A DNA stretch of 50,438 nucleotides from an uncultured Cardiobacterium sp. Its GTDB lineage: Bacteria > Pseudomonadota > Gammaproteobacteria > Cardiobacteriales > Cardiobacteriaceae. Every line of letters begins with the position of its first letter. Within the stretch, counting starts at the first letter, position 1. Below the pieces are notes generated by a model. That model was given only the letters and a program-made list of their open reading frames with translations. It did not search any database and had not been told where the DNA came from. The stretch is taken from assembly GCF_938028825.1 (NCBI RefSeq), contig NZ_CALIZP010000076.1:1-50438 (forward strand), in the 5' to 3' direction. Positions 26,103 through 34,226 of this stretch are shown in pieces. The position numbers were made by a program, and so were the translations under genes.

Positions 26103-26761
26103 ACCTGCCGACCAGACACAGCACCCTGCTCGCCATCGACACCTCCGGCACCGCCTGCTCCGTCGCCCTGCAACACGGCGGCGAAACCAGCCAGTCCTAC
26201 GAAATCGAAGCACAACAGCACACCCGCGAACTGCTGCCGCTCATCGACAAACTGCTGCAAAAAAACGGCCTCGAAAAAACCGCCATCCAGGGCATCATTT
26301 TGAGCGCCGGGCCCGGCGCTTTCACCGGCCTGCGCATCGGCGCGGCCGTCGCCACCGGCCTCGCCACCGCCTGGGATGTGCCGCTCCTGCCCGTCTCCTC
26401 GCTGGCGCTGCTCGCCGCCACCATCCGCCGCCACAGCGGCGCGGAAAAAATCCTCGCGGTGATGGACGCGCGCATGGGTGAAGTCTATGCGGGGCTGTAC
26501 GAAAACGGCGTCTGCACCGGTGCCGACCGCGTCTGCCCGCCGCAGGACATCCCCGCCGACTGGTTCGACGGCGCGCTGGTCGCCGGTGCAGGCACCATTT
26601 ACGCCGCGCACTTTCCCGCCGGTGCCAACATCGCCGAAGACAACTACCTCCCCGAAGCCGTTGACGCCTTCACCCTCCTTGACAGCGCCGACTGGCAGCC
26701 GCCGCAACAAGGCGTCGAACTGCACTACCTGCGCAACGACGTCGTCCAGCCGCAGCCATGA
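26099..26761 (+). CDS. tsaB: TsaB, subunit of the tRNA threonylcarbamoyladenosine complex
   Basis: A 220-residue ASKHA-fold protein with LLAIDTSGTACSVALQHGGE, the HTRELLPLID segment and the SAGPGAFTGLRIGAA motif. With TsaD and TsaE it transfers threonylcarbamoyl to A37 of tRNAs reading ANN codons; TsaB itself is the non-catalytic partner of TsaD. It overlaps yoaA upstream and the thioesterase gene downstream by four bases each. Confidence 0.95.
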   Translation: MNLPTRHSTLLAIDTSGTACSVALQHGGETSQSYEIEAQQHTRELLPLIDKLLQKNGLEKTAIQGIILSAGPGAFTGLRIGAAVATGLATAWDVPLLPVSSLALLAATIRRHSGAEKILAVMDARMGEVYAGLYENGVCTGADRVCPPQDIPADWFDGALVAGAGTIYAAHFPAGANIAEDNYLPEAVDAFTLLDSADWQPPQQGVELHYLRNDVVQPQP

Positions 26762-27189
26762 CCGCCGCCCCCTTCATCGCGGATTACACCGGCCGCCTCA
26801 CCGTCCGCATCGGCGACATCAACTACGGCGGCCATCTCGGCCACGACCGCCTCATCACCCTGCTGCACCAGGCGCGGCTTGACCTGCTGCACGCCCTCGG
26901 CGCGACGGAAACCGACTGTTTCGGCGCGGGACTCATCATGCGCAAACTCGCCTGCGACTATCGCGGTGAAGCCTTCCTGGACGATGTGCTCGACATTGCC
27001 ATGCGTGTGGACGCGTTGCGCCCCACTGCCTTCACCCTGCAATACCGCGTGAGCTGCGGTGCGCGCGTCATCGCCGGGGCCGAGAGCGAAATGGTCGCCT
27101 ACGACTACGCCCGCCACAAAATCATCGCCCTGCCGCCCGCCTTTACCGACGCGCTGCACCGCCGCCGGGAGCACCACCATGACCAATAA
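26758..27189 (+). CDS. Acyl-CoA thioesterase, 4HBT hot-dog fold
   Basis: A 143-residue single-domain hot-dog protein of the 4-hydroxybenzoyl-CoA thioesterase group. The family pattern RIGDINYGGHLGHDRLITLL contains the position of the catalytic acidic residue (Asp in GDINYGGH), followed by the long helix and LIMRKLACDYRGEAF. Such enzymes hydrolyse acyl-CoA; the chain preferred here is unknown. The gene overlaps tsaB by ATGA and the GTPase gene by 11 bp, so it belongs to the same transcript. Confidence 0.85.
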   Translation: MTAAPFIADYTGRLTVRIGDINYGGHLGHDRLITLLHQARLDLLHALGATETDCFGAGLIMRKLACDYRGEAFLDDVLDIAMRVDALRPTAFTLQYRVSCGARVIAGAESEMVAYDYARHKIIALPPAFTDALHRRREHHHDQ

Positions 27190-28672
27190 CAACAGCGTCT
27201 CCCTCATCCGCAAAGCCATCATCCTGCTGACTGTCCTCATCGTCCTGGTCGTCTTCCTCATCATCTTCCAGTTCACCGACATCGCCTTCCGCGTCTGGGA
27301 CCGCATCCAGCACACCCCGCCCGCCTTCATCGCCATCTACCTCACCATCGTCGCCCTCATCGCCGCCATCGGCCTCGGCCTCATCTGGAAAATCTGGACC
27401 GTCGGCCGCAAGCGGCGCGGGCAGGGCACCGCCGCCGCCGAAAAAAAACGCCACACCCTGGAAGACCTGCAAGCACGCGCCGCCGCCGCCCGCGCCCAGG
27501 GCATCGACGTCTCCGCCATCGAAGCCGAACTTGCCGCCATCGAAGCCGAGCCGCAAGAACTCGAACTCGCCTTCTTCGGCAAAATCAGCACCGGCAAAAG
27601 CTCGCTCATCCAGACCCTCTTGCCGAACGCCGCCATCGACACCTCCATCATCGGCGGCTCCACCACCGCCATCGAACGCTACCACTACGAAAACAACCGG
27701 GGCCTCAGCCTGACCCTGCTCGATATGCCCGGCACCCACCAGGCGGGCGCGGACGGCACCCTCGACCGCGAAGTCATGACCGCCGCGCGCCGCGTGCACA
27801 TCGTCGCCTACGTCATCGACCAGGATCTCACCGAAAGCGACATCATCTCCATCCTGCGCCTGCATGCCTTCGACAAACCCATGCTCGTCGTCCTCAACAA
27901 AACCAACCTCTACACCGCCGACGAACTCGCCGCCCTCAAAACCCGCATCAAAAGCCGCCTGCCCGATGGCGTCCACTACATCGCCTGCGCCAGCGCCTAC
28001 CGCGAAAAAATCCGCCGCATCGCCGCCGACGGCAGCGCCACCTGGGAAGAAGAATACAAAGGCGGCGACATCGCGCCGCTGCTGCAAGCCCTCGCGCAAA
28101 TGACCGCCGCGCGCGGCACCCTCACCGCGCGCAACCGCGAAGCGCTCCTCAGCCTCGCTAACGAAAACCTCAACCACCGCCTCGCCTACTACCGCCGCGA
28201 ACGCGGCGAAGCCCTCGTCAAAAACTACGCGCGCAAAGCCATGCTCGGCGGCGTCGCCGCCGTCGGCCCCGGCACCGACATCCTCATCCAGGGCTACCTC
28301 GGCATGGATATGTTGAAACACCTCACCCGCCTCTACGACATCCCCGCGCGCGATATCGACCTGCAAACCCTCGTCGAAGCGGCGAGCAGCAAAGTCAAAA
28401 CCCAGCTCACCCTCATCCTCGCGCTCGCCGGCAACGTCTGCAAAGCCTTCCCCGGCATCGGCACCGTCATCGGCGGTGCCTCGCACGCCGTCGCCTACGG
28501 CCTCATCTTTGAAAGCCTCGGCCGCGCCACCCTGCAAGCACTCGAAAGCGGCAGCGGCAACATCGACACCCGGCACATCATCCAGAAATTCGAGGAACAA
28601 CTGCACAATGATTTGGAAACGCGGGCGCAAAACCTCGTCCGACTCGCCACCGGCCGCGACAAACAAAGCTGA
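27179..28672 (+). CDS. Membrane-anchored dynamin/Era-like GTPase with DUF697-type C-terminus (first of tandem pair)
   Basis: A 497-residue protein. Two TM helices (~12-33 and ~47-70) anchor it, then a short coiled region, then a G domain: G1 GKISTGKSS, a switch-I threonine in GGSTTAI, G3 LDMPGTHQ, G4 NKTN (consensus NKxD, so Asp is replaced) and G5-like IACASA. The C-terminal ~170 residues contain small-residue hydrophobic helices (AMLGGVAAVGPGTDILIQGYLG), as in DUF697/YcjF-type proteins, which insert into or bind membrane. Function unknown; related GTPases are linked to envelope stress and membrane remodelling. The true ATG is at 27179, overlapping the thioesterase gene. Confidence 0.82.
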   Translation: MTNNNSVSLIRKAIILLTVLIVLVVFLIIFQFTDIAFRVWDRIQHTPPAFIAIYLTIVALIAAIGLGLIWKIWTVGRKRRGQGTAAAEKKRHTLEDLQARAAAARAQGIDVSAIEAELAAIEAEPQELELAFFGKISTGKSSLIQTLLPNAAIDTSIIGGSTTAIERYHYENNRGLSLTLLDMPGTHQAGADGTLDREVMTAARRVHIVAYVIDQDLTESDIISILRLHAFDKPMLVVLNKTNLYTADELAALKTRIKSRLPDGVHYIACASAYREKIRRIAADGSATWEEEYKGGDIAPLLQALAQMTAARGTLTARNREALLSLANENLNHRLAYYRRERGEALVKNYARKAMLGGVAAVGPGTDILIQGYLGMDMLKHLTRLYDIPARDIDLQTLVEAASSKVKTQLTLILALAGNVCKAFPGIGTVIGGASHAVAYGLIFESLGRATLQALESGSGNIDTRHIIQKFEEQLHNDLETRAQNLVRLATGRDKQS

Positions 28673-29951
28673 TCGCCACCTCGAAAAAGCCCGCGACAGC
28701 CTCACCGCCCTGCTCGCAGACGACCGCCTGCCCGAAGAAGCGCGCGCCCGCCTCGGCGAAGACTACCGCCAGCTGCAACGCCTGCTCGACAAGCTCGAAA
28801 AAGGCCATGTCCACGTCGCCGCCTACGGCCGCGTCAGTGTCGGCAAATCCGCCCTGCTGAACGCGCTGGCCGGGCGCGACATCTTCGCCACCAGCGTCCT
28901 GCACGGCAAAACCCGGCACAGCGAACAAACCCTCTGGCAAGAATACGACAGCGGCGGCGTGTACCTCATCGACACCCCCGGCATCGACGAAATCGACGGC
29001 CGGGAGCGCGCCAGACTCGCCGCCCACGTCGCCCGCCAGGCCGATGCCGTCCTCTTCGTCGTTGATAGCGACATGACCCGCGCCGAATACGAAGCTCTGC
29101 TGCAACTGCACGAAAAAACCCAGCCGCTCATCCTCGTCCACAACAAAGCTGACCGCCTGAGCGACGCCGACCGCGCCACCCTGCACAAACACCTCATCCG
29201 CCGCACCGCCGGCATCATCCCGGCCGAGCGCATCGTCTCCGCCAGCGCCCGCCCCGAAGCCTACCGGCAAATCAGCGTGGACGCCGCCGGGCGCGAAACC
29301 GAGACCACCATCCGCTCCGAACCCGACATCGCCGCATTAAAAAGCGTCCTCTGGCAACTCCTCGAAGCCGACGGCAAAAGCTACGCCGCGCTGAACGCCA
29401 GCGTCTTCGCCGGAAAACTCTCCGAACGCGTTGGCCGCGAAATCGTCGCCGCGCGCAAACACCTCGCCGACCACATCATCCGCCAATACGCCCTCATCAA
29501 AGCCGTCGGCGTTGCAGTAAACCCCATTCCTGCCGTGGACCTGCTCGCCCTCGCCGCGGACGCCAGCATGGTCGTGCACCTCTCGCGCACCTACGGCATC
29601 GACATCACCCGCCACCAGGCGGGCGAACTCGTGCGCGCCATCGCCGTACAAACCGGCGTGCTGATGGGCGCGGTGTACGGTGTGCAGGCACTCTCCTCCC
29701 TGCTCAAAGGCCTCACCGCCGGTTTATCCACCATCCTCACCGCCGGCGCGCAAGGCGCAGTGGCCTACTACGGCAGCTACGTCATCGGCAAAGCAGCCGA
29801 ACGCTACTTCGCACAAGGGGCGAGCTGGGGCGAAGCGGGCGCCAAACCCATCATCGAAGAAATCATGCGCGACCTCGACAAAGACCGCCTGATGCAGGAA
29901 GCCAAGCAGAGCATCGCCCAATACCTGGGCAAAAAAACAGAAGAAGAGTAG
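28608..29951 (+). CDS. Era-like GTPase with DUF697-type C-terminus (second of tandem pair)
   Basis: A ~447-residue homologue of the preceding GTPase but without N-terminal TM helices. G1 is GRVSVGKSALLNAL, the switch-I threonine lies in GKTRHSEQT, G3 is IDTPGIDE, G4 is the canonical HNKADR and G5-like VSASARP. The C-terminal hydrophobic part (AVGVAVNPIPAVDLLALAAD, and GLTAGLSTILTAG) matches the DUF697 region of its partner. I chose the ATG at 28608, with GAGGAA 11 bases upstream, overlapping the previous gene by 65 bp; the first ~20 residues fit the family poorly, so a later start is possible. Pairing suggests a heteromeric GTPase acting at the membrane. Confidence 0.8.
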   Translation: MIWKRGRKTSSDSPPAATNKADRHLEKARDSLTALLADDRLPEEARARLGEDYRQLQRLLDKLEKGHVHVAAYGRVSVGKSALLNALAGRDIFATSVLHGKTRHSEQTLWQEYDSGGVYLIDTPGIDEIDGRERARLAAHVARQADAVLFVVDSDMTRAEYEALLQLHEKTQPLILVHNKADRLSDADRATLHKHLIRRTAGIIPAERIVSASARPEAYRQISVDAAGRETETTIRSEPDIAALKSVLWQLLEADGKSYAALNASVFAGKLSERVGREIVAARKHLADHIIRQYALIKAVGVAVNPIPAVDLLALAADASMVVHLSRTYGIDITRHQAGELVRAIAVQTGVLMGAVYGVQALSSLLKGLTAGLSTILTAGAQGAVAYYGSYVIGKAAERYFAQGASWGEAGAKPIIEEIMRDLDKDRLMQEAKQSIAQYLGKKTEEE

Positions 29952-29962
29952 GGCAGGGCGGA

Positions 29963-30169
29963 GAAGCCGGTATTTACGCCGCTTGACGGCTGCCGACGCA
30001 GAGTGGGCGGATTGCGATAAACAAAAAAACCGTCAAGCGGCACAAACCACGAACTTTTCCGCTTGCACTGGGCATCCTTCCACCCGCTTGTGGGGGAAGG
30101 TGTCGCGTAGCGACGGAGGGGGGAACGCGCAGCGACAAAACTCCGCCAAGCGGCACAACTACGGGCTTT
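29963..30169. repeat. Cluster of dispersed-repeat copies in the 336-bp gap after the GTPase pair
   Basis: Copy 3, plus strand 29963-29990: AGAAGCCGG, TATTTACG, CCGCTTGACGG. Its last 11 bases recur inverted at 30031-30041 (CCGTCAAGCGG), part of a minus-strand copy 30031-30060. Copy 8, minus strand 30132-30169: AAAGCCCG, CCGCTTGGCG, TTTTGTCGC. A partial copy follows at 30238-30281. No gene is present in 29952-30287. Confidence 0.6.
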
Positions 30170-30287
30170 CCTGCTCGCACCAAAAGCCCCTCGCCCTATG
30201 GGAGCGGGGTTTGGGAGAGGGTTTAGACAAACCGCGTAGCGACAAAAATATTCCACAAAACCAGCAACCACGCCGCTTGGCGCCATC

Positions 30288-30833
30288 TCACAAGCTTTTT
30301 AACACCCTGCCCGGCACACCGCCGACCACGGTGTTGGGCGGCACGTCTTTGCTGACCACCGCGCCGGCGGCGACGATGCTGTTTTCGCCTACGGTCACGC
30401 CGGGCAGGATGGTGGCACCTGCGCCTATCCACACGTTCTTTTGGATGACCACAGGTTTCAGGATGAGGCCGCGCCGTGCTTGCGGGTCGCCTGGGTGGTT
30501 GACGCTGATAATGTTCGCGCGCGGACCAATGAGGACGTTATCTTCGAGAGTGATGCCGCCGAGGTCAGTCAGCATCACTGCCGCATTGATGAAAACGCCG
30601 CGCCCGATGCGGATATGCCTGCCGAAGTCGCAGTAGAGCGGCAGGTTGACGTGTAAATCGGCGGGGATGTCGCGGCAAGTGATGTCGGCGAGCAGCGCGC
30701 GGATGTGTTCCTGTGTGCGGAACGCACCGGAGAGTTCGGCGATTTTCGGCGTGTTTTCGGCGACGATGGTGTGGATTTCGGCAAAGAGCGGACTGTCGGC
30801 GGGGATGATGGTGTTCAAGGGGTAGGGATGCAT
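30288..30833 (-). CDS. Sugar O-acetyltransferase, left-handed beta-helix (Maa/LacA type)
   Basis: A 181-residue acetyl-CoA-dependent transferase of the maltose/galactoside acetyltransferase group. An N-terminal helical Mac domain (residues ~1-55, with TREHIRALL-like helices) precedes hexapeptide repeats such as IRIGRGVFINAAVML, LIGPRANIISVNHPGD (catalytic His in NHPGD) and NVWIGAGATILPGVTVGENSIVAAGAVVSKDVPPN. It forms trimers and acetylates small sugars, often as detoxification. A longer frame upstream is really a decayed yafQ-like gene; the ATG at 30831-30833 gives the family start. Confidence 0.9.
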   Translation of the reverse strand: MHPYPLNTIIPADSPLFAEIHTIVAENTPKIAELSGAFRTQEHIRALLADITCRDIPADLHVNLPLYCDFGRHIRIGRGVFINAAVMLTDLGGITLEDNVLIGPRANIISVNHPGDPQARRGLILKPVVIQKNVWIGAGATILPGVTVGENSIVAAGAVVSKDVPPNTVVGGVPGRVLKSL

Positions 30834-31034
30834 GGTGATGTCCGGTTTAGATAGCGTTCCGTATGGCTGCCGATGCGGGTCAAATGCAGGGTGTGCTCCC
30901 GCTTGGCATAGCTCAGTAGCAGGTCGGGTTTTATGTGACATTCCCGATAGTTGCGCAGGTCGCCGGTAAGCGTGCTTGCGGTATTTCCCGGCGAGTGGCC
31001 GGTTCCGGTTGAGACAATAAAGCACGTCCCCCAT
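30815..31034 (-). pseudogene. YafQ/RelE-type toxin gene remnant
   Basis: The minus strand encodes LAGKYRKH in one frame and LTGDLRNYRECHIKPDLLLS...REHTLHLTRIGSHTE in the next. Together they form the C-terminal half of a YafQ-family mRNA interferase, whose consensus is LP.KYRDH.L.G.W..YRECHI.PDWLLIY...L.RTGSH. One extra base near 30970 splits the frame and the N-terminal half and antitoxin (dinJ-like) are not recognisable. The catalytic region is represented but cannot be translated as one protein. Its last codons overlap the acetyltransferase start. Confidence 0.65.
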
Positions 31035-31070
31035 GCTTTGCCGACCATTGGCAAGGGAAAGTCTTCTCCC

Positions 31071-31466
31071 TCACCGCGAGAGCCGGATTTGCACGTTACC
31101 GCTGCCCAGCGCGTTCTTCAGCCCTTGCGGGTCGGTGATTTTGCCGAGGCGGGTGTAGTGATAGGGCGTTTTGAAACTTTCGTAGAAGATGACGATGCTG
31201 TCGCCCTGCCAGAGCAGGATGTCGCCCGCTTCGATGTGGCCGATGGCTTCGTCGGCGGCAGGCAGCGCCTGCGGCAGCGGGCCGACTTTTTCGTTGCGGT
31301 TGTAGTCGTGCAAGGCGAGGGTGAGCGGCAGTTGTTGCTGCAAGGCGGCCGCCGCCGACGTGTCGGCGAGGGTGGCGGTGTAGGTGTGGCCGTTGAGGGT
31401 GATATTCATGGTATTGCCAAAGGTAGTGCCAATGCTGAAAGCGGCGGCGAACAGCAGGGTTTTCAT
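31071..31466 (-). CDS. Cyclophilin-like fold protein with signal peptide
   Basis: A 131-residue protein starting MKTLLFAAAFSIGTTFGN, a weak signal peptide. The mature part has the small cyclophilin-like domain pattern: ITLNGHTYTATLADTSAAAA, then LPLTLALHDYNRNEKVGPLP, a GHIEAGDILLWQGDSIVIFY core and RLGKI. This domain family is small and of unknown activity; it is not a classical prolyl isomerase. A longer frame starting at 31511 has no signal. The assignment to the fold is from pattern only. Confidence 0.7.
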   Translation of the reverse strand: MKTLLFAAAFSIGTTFGNTMNITLNGHTYTATLADTSAAAALQQQLPLTLALHDYNRNEKVGPLPQALPAADEAIGHIEAGDILLWQGDSIVIFYESFKTPYHYTRLGKITDPQGLKNALGSGNVQIRLSR

Positions 31467-31561
31467 GGGTTTCTCCGGTGATGCGGGCGATGCTGTGGTC
31501 GGGATGGTCATGCTTGATAATCATGGTTGCTGAAGACCGCCCAAGCGGGCGGCTTTTCTGC

Positions 31562-32680
31562 TTATTTCAGGAGCTTCTTGAAGAACTCCTCAAACTTGTC
31601 AAAGGGGATTTTACCTGCCGTGTTGTCATACAAATCGGTGTGGCTCGCGCCTTCGACGATAAACAGCTCTTTATCCTCACTGCCCAGCGACTTAAACGCG
31701 TCCTCGCTGAAATAGCGCGAATGCGCATTTTCGCCGTGCACCAGCAGCGCGGGCGTTTTCAGCTCGGCGGCGCGTTGCAGGATGGGCATGTTGATGAAAG
31801 CTAGCGGCACGGTATTTGCCCACGAACCTTGCGGGTTGGAGTTGACCGCGCGCGGGTGGAAGCCGCGTTTGCTGCGATAGAACTCAGCGTATTCGGCGAT
31901 GAATTTTGGCGTATCGGCGGTGATGTCTTTTTCCGGGTCGAGGTTGTTGGCAGGCGCCAGAGTAGCGTAGCCGTTTTGCGCGCCTTCCCAGCGGTTGTTA
32001 TTGAGCTGCTCTTTCAACTTGTCGCGCGCGGCAGCGTCCATTTGTGGTTGAGCGCGGTCATAGCCGCCCTGGGCGTTCTGCTTCATGTTGATTTCGTAGC
32101 CGTTGGCCATCACGCGGGTCATGTCGTACATCGTGCTGGTGGCGACGGCCTTAATGCGCGTGTCGGATACCGCCGCATTCAGTGCCATGCCGCCCCAGCC
32201 GCAGATGCCGAGAATGCCGATTTCATCGCGATTCACGAAATTTTGCAGACCTAGATAGTCCACAGCAGCGCTGAAATCTTCCGTATTGATGTCGGGTGAG
32301 GCCATGTTGCGCGGCTCACCGCCGGATTCGCCGAGGTAGGACGGATCAAACGCCAGGGTAACGAAGCCGCGTTCCGCCATCGCTTGCGCGTACAGTCCAC
32401 TGGACTGTTCTTTTACTGCGCCAAAAGCACCAGCGACGGCAATGGCGGGCAGCTTCGCGCCGTCCTTGATGTCCTTCGGTACATAGAGATCACCGGCTAG
32501 GGTGATGCCGTAGCGGTTTTTGAACAACACCTTGTGGTGCTCGACTTTGTCGGATTGCGGGAAAATCTTGTCCCATTCCTGGCTGAGTTGCATGGTTTGC
32601 GTACCTTTCATTGGGGTGAGGGAAACCTCCGCCTGCGCAGCAAGGCTGAGCGCAAGGGCGGCGGCGAGGGTGGATTTCAT
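31562..32680 (-). CDS. Alpha/beta hydrolase, dienelactone hydrolase-like
   Basis: A 372-residue secreted or periplasmic enzyme: MKSTLAAALALSLAAQAEVS looks like a cleavable signal. The fold shows strand GDLYVPKD, the nucleophile elbow GICGWGGMAL with cysteine at the nucleophile position as in dienelactone hydrolases, a cap region, an acid-bearing loop (LLVHGENAHSR) and the catalytic His in GASHTDLYD. The substrate is unknown. The longer upstream frame crosses the promoter of the divergent ATPase gene and is not coding. Related to YcjY-type proteins. Confidence 0.85.
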   Translation of the reverse strand: MKSTLAAALALSLAAQAEVSLTPMKGTQTMQLSQEWDKIFPQSDKVEHHKVLFKNRYGITLAGDLYVPKDIKDGAKLPAIAVAGAFGAVKEQSSGLYAQAMAERGFVTLAFDPSYLGESGGEPRNMASPDINTEDFSAAVDYLGLQNFVNRDEIGILGICGWGGMALNAAVSDTRIKAVATSTMYDMTRVMANGYEINMKQNAQGGYDRAQPQMDAAARDKLKEQLNNNRWEGAQNGYATLAPANNLDPEKDITADTPKFIAEYAEFYRSKRGFHPRAVNSNPQGSWANTVPLAFINMPILQRAAELKTPALLVHGENAHSRYFSEDAFKSLGSEDKELFIVEGASHTDLYDNTAGKIPFDKFEEFFKKLLK

Positions 32681-32814
32681 CAAAATTTTGGTCAAGGCAT
32701 GATTCCTGCGTTGTTGAATTGACGAAGCGCAGTATGGCGGGGCAATAGTGCGCAAACAATGAATGTTTTGCGAATACAAAATTCCTGAAACAAGAACAAA
32801 TCGCCCGTTTACAC

Positions 32815-32881
32815 TTTTTCCAAGGAAAAAGTGCGCGGAGACAACATTTTTTCCTTGGAAAAAATGCGCAGAGCCTACAAT
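32815..32881 (+). promoter_or_regulatory. Twin operator-like hairpins over the promoter of the DUF4143 ATPase gene
   Basis: TTTTTCC-AA-GGAAAAA (32815-32830) followed by GTGCGCGGAG, and TTTTTTCC-TT-GGAAAAAA (32847-32864) followed by TGCGCAGAG, are direct repeats of an inverted repeat about 32 bp (three helical turns) apart. A -10 hexamer TACAAT lies at 32876-32881, and the second palindrome covers its -35 position. This is the expected layout of a repressor-controlled promoter; the regulator is unknown. It also lies in the divergent gap with the hydrolase gene. Confidence 0.5.
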
Positions 32882-32911
32882 AGAGAGCAAAACCCACATA
32901 CGGACTCCCTC

Positions 32912-34198
32912 ATGCACCGCAACATCATCCAAGCCCTGCATCAATGGAAAAATAAAGCCAAGCGCAAACCCCTCATCATCCGGGGTGCGCGACAAGTCGG
33001 CAAAACCTGGGCAATGCGGCACTTCGGCGCTGAAGCCTTTGCCCAAACCGCCTACATCAACTTCGATCACAACCCGCGTATGCAAGCCCTGTTTGCGGGC
33101 GACTACGACATTGGCCGCCTGCTGCTCGGTCTGAAAATCGAAAGCGGCGTGGACATCCAGGCAGAAAACACCCTGCTTATCTTCGATGAAATCCAGGAAG
33201 TACCGTCGGCGCTATCCTGCCTCAAATACTTTCACGAAAATGCCCCGCAATACCCCATCATCGCCGCTGGCTCACTGCTAGGCGTCTCGCTACACCAACA
33301 ATCCTCTTTCCCCGTCGGCAAAGTCGAATTCCTGCCGCTCTACCCCATGGACTACCGCGAATTCCTCATCGCCCTGGGACAAAAAGACCTCGCACAACTC
33401 CTCGACAGCCGGGACTGGCCGCTCATCACCGCGATGAAAAGCCGCTACATCGAACTGCTGCGCCAATACCACTACATCGGCGGCATGCCCGAAGTCGTGC
33501 AAACCTACCTCGACACACAAAACCTCGACGAAGTCCGGCAAATACAGCGCGACCTGCTGCTTGCCTACGAACAGGATTTCTCCAAACACATTCCCGACAG
33601 CCAGACCGTGCAGCGTGTGCGCGCCATATGGCAGGCCATCCCGCACCAGCTCGCCAAAGAAAACAAAAAATTCATCTACGCCCAAATGCAAAAAGGCGCG
33701 CGTAGCAAAGACTACGAAACCGCCCTGCAATGGTTGAAAGACAGCGGACTGGTGCACATCGTGCCGCGCATCAAAAAACCGCACCTGCCGCTTGCCGCCT
33801 ATCAGGATAACGCCTTCAAACTCTACAGCCTCGACATCGGCTTGCTTGCCGCCCAAAATCAACTGGACGCTGCTACCCTGCTCGAAGGCAACCGCATCTT
33901 TACCGAATACAAGGGCGCCCTCGCCGAACAATACGTCCTGCAACAACTCATCGCCACGCAAGACCAGCCTGTTTACTACTGGGCAACCGAAAAAGGCACG
34001 GCAGAAGTCGATTTCGTGCTACAACGCGGACAAAGCGTTATCCCGATAGAAGTCAAAGCGGAAGAAAACCTGAAAGCCAAAAGCCTGAAAACCTACGTTG
34101 AACAATACCAGCCCCAACAAGCTATACGCTATTCCATGGCGGACTATCGCGAACAGGACTGGATGGAGAATGTGCCGTTGTATGGAGCAAATATTTAA
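32912..34198 (+). CDS. AAA ATPase with DUF4143 C-terminal domain
   Basis: A 428-residue protein of the common ATP-binding/DUF4143 family. The N-terminal AAA-type domain has PLIIRGARQVGKTWAMRHF (Walker A) and LLIFDEIQEVPSALS (Walker B), and AAGSLLGVSL as sensor-1 region. The C-terminal DUF4143 domain has a nuclease-like core (EYKGALAEQYVLQQL, then YYWATEKGTAEVDFVLQRG and IPIEVKAEENLKAKSL), resembling the PD-(D/E)xK pattern E...D(14+)ExK. The family is often found near toxins or as solitary accessory genes; its task is unknown. The ATG at 32912 is preferred over 32831, which would begin within the promoter. Confidence 0.88.
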   Translation: MHRNIIQALHQWKNKAKRKPLIIRGARQVGKTWAMRHFGAEAFAQTAYINFDHNPRMQALFAGDYDIGRLLLGLKIESGVDIQAENTLLIFDEIQEVPSALSCLKYFHENAPQYPIIAAGSLLGVSLHQQSSFPVGKVEFLPLYPMDYREFLIALGQKDLAQLLDSRDWPLITAMKSRYIELLRQYHYIGGMPEVVQTYLDTQNLDEVRQIQRDLLLAYEQDFSKHIPDSQTVQRVRAIWQAIPHQLAKENKKFIYAQMQKGARSKDYETALQWLKDSGLVHIVPRIKKPHLPLAAYQDNAFKLYSLDIGLLAAQNQLDAATLLEGNRIFTEYKGALAEQYVLQQLIATQDQPVYYWATEKGTAEVDFVLQRGQSVIPIEVKAEENLKAKSLKTYVEQYQPQQAIRYSMADYREQDWMENVPLYGANI

Positions 34199-34226
34199 TA
34201 ACATTAACTTAAAATTAGGAGAAAAC

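Noticed and set aside
24165..26213. 682-codon minus-strand open frame
   Set aside because: It lies wholly antisense to yoaA, has no family motif, and is the usual by-product of GC-rich codon use in the real gene.
27143..28705. 520-codon minus-strand open frame
   Set aside because: Antisense to the first GTPase gene, very rich in Gly, Asp and Val as expected of a shadow frame.
29951..30287. Possible CRISPR array because of repeated CCGCTTGACG units
   Set aside because: Units vary in sequence, spacing and orientation; no regular repeat-spacer pattern and no cas genes.
30834..31034. N-terminal extension of the acetyltransferase
   Set aside because: The extension is the remains of a yafQ-like gene in two frames; the family start is at 30833.
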